Assembly: GCF_965638725.1 (NCBI RefSeq)
Contig: NC_134958.1
Span: forward strand, 14,077,464 to 14,141,463
Length of the DNA stretch: 64,000 nucleotides
Reading direction: 5' to 3'
Source of the DNA: Aptenodytes patagonicus
Taxonomy: Eukaryota > Chordata > Aves > Sphenisciformes > Spheniscidae
Shown: piece after piece, positions 1-9,500 of the stretch
Numbering within the stretch: the stretch's first letter is position 1
Layout of the letters: every line of letters starts with the position of its first letter
Translations under genes and position numbers: made by a program
Notes under the pieces: model-generated
Database searches by the model: none
Told to the model about the DNA's origin: nothing
What the model saw: the letters and a program-made list of their open reading frames with translations, nothing else

Positions 1-422
1 AGTTGTATGACGTTGCGTGAGGGAGGAAGAGAGAAACCTAGCAGTACTCTGCAGCAAGCAGGAGTGGAAAACATGGATTAACCATCTGCAATGCAAAATC
101 GATTGGATATCAACAGTCTGTCTTTGAACACGCTTGGCTATTCCCAGCAAATATTCTCTCCCAGCTGCCTACCGCCCCATCCTGTCCTGGGTCCCCAGGG
201 CTCCCTCCCTGACCTGGGCAGCCCCTCCGACTGCGGTGCCAATACACCCCTGCAAAAAAGCAGCCTTCATTCCTCCCTCCTGTTTTTGGGCCATCCCTAT
301 GACTTTCAGCTTTGCCGGGCAATTCCCATTGCTGGCAGTGAGAACTTTGTTTGTAGCATCAGGATTCGGCCGGTGAAGAGCATCCCACCGCCGTGTGAGA
401 GCCTTTGTCCCCCTCTCTGCAG
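1..422 (+). other. NOX5: Partial NOX5 intron upstream of the first visible exon
   Basis: This stretch ends in a pyrimidine-rich tract and an AG acceptor directly before the exon at 423. No reading frame in it resembles the NOX5 N-terminus (the start and the first, degenerate EF-hand), so those exons should lie upstream of the window. Short open frames here have no family features and are read as chance. Confidence 0.7.
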
Positions 423-573
423 TCCTTCTTCGCCGAGAGGTTCTTCGCGCTGTTCGACTCGGACGGGAGCGGGACCATTAGTTTGGAGGAGCTGCTGAAA
501 GCCCTGAGCCTGCTCGTACACGGGAACGAGACAGACAAGCTGAGATTCCTCTTCCAAGTTTATGACGTGGATG
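423..573 (+). CDS. NOX5: NOX5 exon (visible exon 1): EF-hand
   Basis: It encodes residues 1-50 of the visible protein, starting [11 protein letters not shown], in phase 0. A full EF-hand loop [12 protein letters not shown] sits at residues 12-23. The exon ends after the first three residues of the next loop (DVD), with the following Gly codon split by the intron. The donor is GATG|GTAAGA. Confidence 0.95.
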
Positions 574-3500
574 GTAAGATGAAAAATAGATGAATTTGTA
601 TTTTTTTGAACCAAGTTGTGATTTTCAAGGCAGCACGGCTCTCTTCCGAGCATCCAAGTGTGGGCATCACCGCTTGGCTTCAGTACTGGTGTCACGTCCC
701 CTCTTAGGTTAAGCACAGCTGGGTAACAGGCTAGGTGGGTCTTCACTGCTGGATCTTCATTAAAGGTAAGCATCTATCTGGTATAACATCACTGCCTTCA
801 TCCCGTGATGAAAGCATCAAAAATCCATCTGAAAGCCAGCAATTAAACTGGCCACACGTCAGGATTTCCCATGAAGCGCTTTCACCCTCGGCCGTGGAGA
901 GGAGCAGTCTCCGCTCCACTCAAATATCAACTCTCAATCCCGTTGATATTTGTGAATCCCAGCATGTTCTCTTCTTCCTCCATCAGCTGGGAAAGCTGGA
1001 AAATACAAAAGCAAAGCTCTTCTTGAGCTGCTTTTCCTGCTCTGACCCGCTTGGGCATAAAATGCTGGCCGAAGAACTGAGAGCCGAGCCTCTTGCCTAT
1101 CTGGTTTGCGCTCATGCCTGGCTGCCAGATAAGCGTGTCTGCATCGCTTTGCTAGCACTGAGCTCTGCCAGCCAAATGACAACGCGCCTGCTGCAGGTAA
1201 ACTGCCGATTAGGTCACCTTTTTTTTAAATCCATGAGTTCACTGATTTATGAACAGTGGCACAGTCCTGCTCTGGCTGGGCACAGTTTCCTCCCAAAAAG
1301 CCTGTGTACAAGGAAGGGAGGCAATTTCTGCATTAAAGGTGCAAGATGAAGGTAAAACCATGGGGTTGTCAGGGCGCTATGGCATATCAGGGTCCCTGCT
1401 CTGACCCACTGCGGTGCCCGCTCGCCCTGCGCAGGCAGCGGCTCCATCGACCTGGACGAGCTGCGCTTGGTGCTGCGGTGGTGCCTGCGGGAGAGTGCGA
1501 TAGCCCTGCCCGAGGAGCGTCTGGGAGACCTCACCCTGGCACTCTTCGAGGCTGCTGACAAGGACCACAGCGGCTCCATCACCTTCGAGGAGCTCAAGGA
1601 GGAGCTGGAGGGTTTCCCAGAGGTCATGGAGAACCTGACCATCAGGTAGCTGCGTCAGTGGGTCCCTCCGGCAGCCCCGTGGGGCTGCAGTTTTCCTTTG
1701 TGAGCACCTTTTTCCTCCTGCATGGAGGAAAAAGCATGGGATTTATGCTCTCCTTAAGGCTCTCGTGGGGTGCTCAGACCACAAGGTGCTTGGCCAGCAC
1801 GGGGAGCAACTCAGGCGCCTTATGGTGCCAAGCTGGGTGCAGGGCTCGGATGCAGGGATGGGTGCAGGGATGGTGCCAAGCTGGGTGCTGGTTTTGGATG
1901 CAGGGAAAGGTGCTAGGATGAGTGCAAGGATGGTGTTGGGATAGGTGCAGTGCTCAGATGCAGGGATGGGTGCAGGGATGGTGTTGGGATGGGTGCAGGC
2001 CTTGGGTGCAAGGATGATGCCACACTGGATGCAGGGCTCGGATGCAGGGATGGGTGCCAGCGTGGGTGCAGGACTGCCCCATCTTCCCCCTTTCTCCGGG
2101 CAAGGAGCTATCAATGCCTTTGCTCCCAGTGCAGCGAGCTGGCTGAAGCCCCCGCCGCCCGCGGAGAGGAGCCGCCGGCCACGCTACCTGACCCGAGTGT
2201 ACTGGCACAACCACCGCAGCAAGCTCGCCTGCCTGGGGGGCTACGCCGGCCTCAACCTTCTGCTCTTTGCCCTGGCTGCCCTGCGGCACGCCAGCCTCGG
2301 CGGATGGATGACGGTGGCCCGGGGCTGTGGACAGTGCCTGAACTTCAACTGCGCCTTCCTCGCAGTGAGTGCCAGCTCCTGGGCTGCAGGAGGGATTCTG
2401 AGCTCACGGGGGGCACGGAGTGATGGTTACCTGGGATATTTACAGTCGTATTTACACTGAGACCTTACCCCTGAGCCAGGAGGTCTTTTAAGGGCAGTAA
2501 TGGAGCCTGTGGATTTTTGCAGTTGTGGGACCAGGCTGTCTCCTCCTTTAAATAATTACATATAAATAGTGGATTAGGGAGGTTGTGAGGTCTCTGGAAC
2601 AAGGGTACTCATGGGGTGCAACCTGCAGAGGAGTGCCTCTTGATGCTGTCTGGGCTGACACCCCGTGTCAGCGGGGAGCTGGCTCTGGAGCCCCAGGGGA
2701 CCAGCCCCTGGCAGGGTCCCCTGGCATCTCCAGTTGCCCCCCCAGCACCTCTGATTGTCCCTCTCCCGGAGGTGCTGATGCTGCGGAGGTGCCTGACCTG
2801 GCTGCGAGCTACCCCCATTGCCAAGGTTTTGCCGCTGGACCAGCACGTTTTTTTCCACCAGCTCGTGGGGTACGTGGTGCTGGCGCTGGCAGCCGTTCAC
2901 ACGGGCGCCCACATCGCCAACTTCAGTAAGTAGCAGCTCCCAGGCAGGGGAGGCCCTTCGGCTGCAATGGGTTTATCTTGGGCAACACCTGCTCTAATGC
3001 ACCCCGTCAACCCTGCGGTGGGTTCCTCCCTTCCAGTCCCTCCGCTAAAGTGGAAAATGCCCCTCGGTGCCGGGGGCACCACCTGCACTGCACTGATGAA
3101 AAGTTGCAGGGGCCTGGACCAAGCCCCAAGGGGGAATGCTCGTGTCCCAGGGGGATGCAGGTGTCCCAGGGAGGGGATGCACATGTCCCAGGGGGGATGA
3201 ACATGCTCCATGGAGGGGATGCACATGTCCTGGGGGGTGCACATGTCCCAGGGAGGGGGATACAAGGCCTGGAGAGGGAGTGCACGTGCCCAGAGGGGCT
3301 GAGCGGCTGCAGGCAGGGTGCAGGCAGCCGGTGGGTGCGTGCGGTGCCGCACAGTCTGTGTGCTGTCTGTTATCCCCCTCTAGCGGCTTCCCAGCCAGGC
3401 AGCGAAGGGCTCCTGCTCTCCCCCACGCAGCTCCCGAGTGGGGTCTGCACCTCACAGCCCTGCACCACACAGCCCTGCACCCCACGGCCCCCCTCACCCC

Positions 3501-6500
3501 ACGGCAGGGTGCCAGGGCTGCACCCCCCGCTCGGAGACATGAGCAGCACACTGGGGGGGCACGTCCACTTGCACTACCCACCTTCGTGCAAAATGCCCCC
3601 GTTGCAACAATGCTGAGCCTGAGAACGGGCTCTGGAAAGGAGAAATGTTGCATTTTTCAAAACGTCCGAGCAAAGCACTTGGGTGCTTCTTAGTTAAAAA
3701 AAAAAATTGGCAACAGTTTGGTGGGTGCAGCAGAAATCTGGGTGCACAGAGGGTGGTTGCTGCGGGTGCGCCGCACCCTGTCCTGACTGTGTGTGTGCCC
3801 AGGCAGGCTGGCGCGGCAGGACGGGCACCATGCCCTTGCCGAGTACCTTTTGTCGGCACGGCCCGGCGTGGGGGGCCTGGGTGGCACGGCCTCGCAGACG
3901 GGGCTGGCACTTCAGGGGCTGCTGGCCGCCATGCTCGCCTTCTCCAGCCCCTGCGTCCGACGGAGCGGCCACTTTGAGGTGGGTCCCGCTGCGGCCCCTT
4001 GTGACCTGGAGATCCCCAGCAGTGCCCAAAGCTGCTCTGTCTCAGGGAGCGGGGGACCGGGGTGAGGGTCCGGCGGGTGGATGCCTATCCGGGTGCTGCC
4101 CCATGGGTGGGAAAGAGCTCTTGACCAGCGTGGTGCCCCCTGATACCTCCCTTGGATGCCCCCGCCCTCCTCAAATTTGCAGTTTTGGGGTTTCCATGCT
4201 TTTCTTCATCATTTGGGCTGCCTTTGCCCGCTGGGATGCACTGGGACGCCCTGGCACAGCCTCGCCATGAAGCACCATTTGACTCCACCGCTTTCGGTTC
4301 ATGCTCAGCACACCCCTCACCCCCTGCTCCCTGCCCTCAGGTCTTCTACTGGACCCACCTCTCCTACATCTCTGTCTGGACTCTCCTCATCCTCCATGGC
4401 CCCCACTTCTGGAAGTGGTTTGTGGTTCCTGGCTGCCTCTTCGTGCTGGAGAAGGTGGTTGGCTTGGCTTGGCGGCGTGCCGGGGGGCTGCGCATCGTGG
4501 AGGTCAACCTGCTCCCCTCCAAGGTCTGCGCCCACAGGGATCTCTGTGCCTCTTCCCACCTCCCTCCTGCCCTCCCCCCCCCCCCAGCCCCCTCCTCTTC
4601 TGAGAGTGGGAATAAAGATGCTGCGGCTCACAGAAATACCTTTAATATTTGCAAAGCGTTTTCCAGTTTGGGGAAAAGCACTTTGCAAGTGACCACGCTG
4701 GTTATTCGACGCAGGGGAAAAGGAGGGACAGTGGGACATGGAAGGGGATGATGGCCCCGATGTGTTGCACAGCGAGCTGGAAGGGGGATGCTCCCCCAGC
4801 CATGCGCGGGAGGGACGGGGCGCAATGAATAGCTTGTATTGAAAAGATGTGGGTTTGGGTTGCTTCAGGCTGCGTTGGTGAATGCTTGCAGTAAAAGGTG
4901 AAAGCAATTTTTTTGTTTTCAAGTATTTATTTTTAAATTTAGAATTTTGCCTATTTTTCAAGTAAAATCCCTAAACTCACAGAACAACAAAAGACAAAAT
5001 GAAAACTGCTTTGACTCCTAGTTTCTTCAAAAAAATTGTTGTTCGAGGCCAGCCCTAACTGAGATTTTTGTTTGATAGTGAAGTGGGCAGCGAGTAGGAG
5101 AACAAACCCCTTTCTCAGGTCGAAGCTGTAAGTCCGTCTCATGTTGGCTGCTTTTTAAAATGAGAGGCACATACCCGGGTGCTTGTGGGCTGCAGGGAGA
5201 CCACGCTGGCAGAGACTGACCAGTGTGATGTGCCCGCTGGATGCTCCCAGATTCTCTGGTCCTCCTTTTTCCTCCAGGTAACTCACCTTGTGATTGAGAG
5301 ACCGCAGTTTTTCCACTACAAGCCTGGCGACTACGTCTACCTGAACATCCCGGCCATTGCCACCTACGAGTGGCACCCTTTCACCATCAGCAGTGCTCCC
5401 GAGCAGCAAGGTGATCGCCGATCCTTCACTCATTTTGCATCACGGGGATGTTTTGCATCACCAGGATGTTGTTTTGCATCACACAAGCCCCATCAGGGCA
5501 GCTGGATCTCCTCTGAGGGTCGTGCAAGGAGGTGTCCATGCCCATGGAGCAGAGCAGCATGTGTTCACACATACCTCCAACTGTATGAGGTTCAACAAGG
5601 CCAAGTGCCGGGTCCTGCACTTCGGCCACAACAACCCCATGCAGCGCTACAGGCTTGGGGAAGAGTGGCTGGAAAGCTGCCTGGCGGAAAAGGACCTGGG
5701 GGTGTTGGTCGACAGCCGGCTGAACATGAGCCGGCAGTGTGCCCAGGCGGCCAAGAAGGCCAATGGCATCCTGGCCTGTATCAGAAATAGTGTGGCCAGT
5801 AGGAGTAGGGAAGTGATTGTGCCCCTGTACTCGGCCCTGGTGAGGCCGCACCTCGAATACTGTGTTCAGTTTTGGGCCCCTCACTACAAGAAGGACGTTG
5901 AGGTGCTGGAGCGTGTCCAGAGAAGGGCAACGAGGCTGGTGAGGGGTCTGGAGCACAAGTCTTATGAGGAGCGGCTGAGGGAACTGGGACTGTTCAGCCT
6001 GGAGAAAAGGAGGCTGAGGGGAGACCTCATCGCTCTCTACAACTACCTGAAAGGAGGTTGTAGCGAGGTGGGTGTTGGTCTTTTCTCCGAAGTAACAAGC
6101 GATAGGACGAGAGGAAATGGCCTCAAGTTGCGCCAGGGGAGGTTTAGATTGGATGTAAGGAAAAATTTCTTTACTGAAAGAGTGGTGAAACATTGGAACA
6201 GGCTGCCCAGGGAAGTGGTGGAGTCCCCATCCCTGGAGGTATTTAAAAGACGTGTAGATGAGGCGCTTAGGGACATGGTTTAGTGGGCCTGGTGGTGTTG
6301 GGTTGACGGTTGGACTCGATGATCTTAGAGGTCTTTTCCAACCTCAATGATTCTATGATTCTATGATTCTATGATTCTACCTCAACTCACCTGCCTCCAC
6401 CTCTGCCTGTACATGTGTTATATACAAACATGTGCTTGGGTTATTTCAAGCAAGGCATGGTGACCAAATGGCACCTGAATGCCCTGCCCAGCTCCACGAG

Positions 6501-9500
6501 TGCCCAAGGTTTGGCATTTGGGCTTCACCCAGCTGTTAGAGCAAACCCAGTCCCCTGCTGCAAGCCTGGGGCTGACGTGAAGGCCGTCAGCAGGGATTGC
6601 TGCCGGGTCCCCGGGGCTGGAGCTGTGCCGTACACAGCCTGCAGTGCTGGGGCTGCAGGGCAGTTCCTTACGTAGGATGCCCACCCACTGCTCCGCTTCA
6701 TCCTGCAGAGACCCTCTGGCTGCACATCAGGTCGCTGGGCCAGTGGACCAACAAGCTGTACGAATACTTCCAGCAGCCCGAATCACCCAGCCCAGAGCCG
6801 AAACCGCTCAGCAGGAGCCTGAGAGAGAAGAGATGCCGGCGCTGGGCGCAGGTTGGTGCCGATGGGGCTCAACTTTCAGCAAACGCAGAGGTTAGAACTT
6901 AAAATGCTGCTGGTTGGCAGCCGTTTGCAAGGAGGGGGTGAGGACTCCCCATTGCACCCCCCGAGCAGGAAGGGTGATGGCTTTGCCAGGCTGAGGACCC
7001 CCCAGTGTGCCCATGGGTTCCTCAAGCCGATGTCCTTGTCTGGCATGTGCAGAGGGCTCTGCCGTACGGTCTGTCCCTGGCCAGCTCCAAAAAAGCGAAG
7101 AAGTGTCGACAGGTCCAGGATGGATGCTGTCTGCTGAGTGGCTCCCGCCGGGGTCACCCCAGTTTTCAGCACCCATGCTGGGTGCTGGGGGTGGTGGTGG
7201 TGCGCCTCCCCTGCAAGGTGCTTGTGCAGCCTTGGAGGATTTCGTGTTCCACCCCTCTGCCGAGGCTGTATGACCCTGATGGATGGGGCATCAGATGCCT
7301 GCGAGCATCACTGCCAGTGATGCCTTGGCCTTTGGCTTCCAGGAAGGTCTCTGCAGCAGGGCTGACTTGGAAGGGGGGTCTGTGGCCACCGGCAGGGACG
7401 GAGCCGTTCAGCTGATGTCATACAAAGCCACCGGTGCTGCTGCCCCAGGAGAGGAGGACCTGCCAGCAGTGGGGGTGAGCACCATCTCCCACCCTTGCCC
7501 AGTGCCACCGAGTCTCCCACGCTCCCTGGGGCGCAAAGGCAGAGCCCCTGGTGCCTGGGGGCGGGGAGGGCGGGTCTCTGCTCTCATCAGCACAGCAGCG
7601 GCTGGAGGACTAGCCTGGAGAAACAAGGGGAAGCATCACTTCCATCCCAAATGGGCCAAAGCTTGTTGAAAAGCTCTTTTTAAAAGAAACTTCTTAGATG
7701 TAAATCGTGGCAATGCCAGGACGCTGAAAGCCATAGTTAGCAGCTTTTATCCCCCAACATGAAAAGCTCTCAGGATATTGATTCTGCCTGGGCTGGAGTC
7801 CTTGCAGATAATGAATTTACATGCATCATTTTTCATGAGTTTCTCTCCCTGTCCCTCTTTTGCTCTTATCTGTCCCCTGTTGAGCAGGGGTTCCCCACGC
7901 CTGCTCCCACTGCCTGGGCCATCGCGGTCCTTGGAAGCCTCTTGTTCACCCCTGAACTTGTGTGGGGATTTAGATAATTGCCTTTTTAATCAATACTCAA
8001 ACCAACTACGATCTGGATAACATCATCAGGTGACAGGTTCCTGGTGTTGGACGTTGGTGGGATGTCCCGCCAGAAGCGTGGGCACTGCAATGGGCTTGGC
8101 TTGAGGGACGTGGCTGGAAGCGGTGTGTGCAGCCCGGATAAACCCAGCTGGAAAAAACCCACTCAAAAACCAAACCTGGGGAACAAGTGGGTTTAGCATT
8201 AGCTGTCATGGAGGGCTTAGGGGTGGGGAGGAGGATGGTCACTGCTCTCTTTACCTTGCAGGTCTCCACTGGGCTGGGCGAGACCCATCGGCTCTGCAGC
8301 ATCAAGGTGAGGGATGCCTCGGTCCTTCCCTGGCTCCGGTGAGCAGGGCTGTGCTCAGCATCCCCAGGGGGGACCCATGCGTGTGCCCGGCCACCCCACA
8401 CGTGTCCCTGTGCACGGGTGGTCCTGCTGGGGGCTGAGGCAAACCCTGTGCTGCCAAGAGCTTTGCGTTCCTGCCTGGCCCCGGTCTCTGCCTCTGCTCC
8501 CATAAGACTCCCATAAAAGACCCCAAATTCTGCCTGGGCTCCATAAGCCTGCAATGCACCTGTGCACTAACCCTGCTCCCATCCGCAGCCTAAAAGTTGT
8601 TTTAGCACCCACAGGCTGCTGGATCTCTCCCCATTTCTCATCTCTCCTAGTGCTACATCGATGGCCCCTATGGGACCCCAACACGGAGGATCTTCACCTC
8701 GGAGCATGCCGTGCTCATCGGTGCGGGCATCGGCATCACCCCCTTTGCCTCCATTTTGCAGAGCATCATGTACAGGTTGGTGCCGTAGCAGCAGCTCACG
8801 CTGTGGTCACGCCAGCAGACCCCCAATACAAGCTCTGACTCTTTTGGGAGTCAGAAGACGTGATGTATGCCATGGTAGACCTGCCCTCCAACACCTCTGC
8901 CTGCGGGATGAGCACCATGGGGCAGCACCCATCATGGCTCCTCCTCAATTGTAACCTCGTGACTCATAACACATGTCCACGAGACCCATAGCTGCGTCCT
9001 CCCTCAGTGTCAGGCTTCCCCCTGGGGATTTCTGCTGCAGGAAACCCCCTGGCAGGAGGTTGGCCATGGGCATGCACCAGAGCTGGTGAGGAACAGGTGC
9101 TCAGGGTCTCCCTGCAAAGGTCTGCTGGCGTCTGAGGGGTGCGGGCAGTGGGGCAGGCAGGGGCAGGCAGGGCTCTGTCTGCTCGTGCAGGTACCGCCGG
9201 CGAAAGCAGAGCTGCCCCAGCTGCCACTACTCGTGGTGCGAGGACCTGCGGGATGAGGAGATGACGCTCAGGAAGGTAGGAGCAGGCGGAGGGGGACGCG
9301 GGACCAAGGTTTGCCCTGGTGACAGGGGCAGGAGGGCTGCAGGATTCTGGGGGTGGAGAGGCCACAAGCATCCCTTCCCAGTCCGGGAGGTCTGGGGAGG
9401 TGAGTGGCTGGATTTGGTCCCCATGCTGCCTGCCAGCTCCGAAGCAGAGGCTGCTGTGTCCTTCCAGGTTGACTTCATCTGGATAAACCGAGACCAGAAG

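Noticed and set aside
735..1349. 204-codon frame in the NOX5 intron
   Set aside because: It lies between two in-phase conserved exons, has no splice support and no recognisable domain.
1824..3262. CRISPR-like spaced repeats
   Set aside because: The units are contiguous or degenerate without unique equal-length spacers, and the genome is eukaryotic; these are minisatellites.
5357..6283. 308-codon open frame as a host gene
   Set aside because: From about 5585 on it is the CR1 ORF2 C-terminus; the part before is intron sequence read by chance.
7342..7415. Extra NOX5 exon after the CTTCCAG acceptor
   Set aside because: Exons 8 and 9 already match the expected length and phase; inserting it would add unaligned residues.
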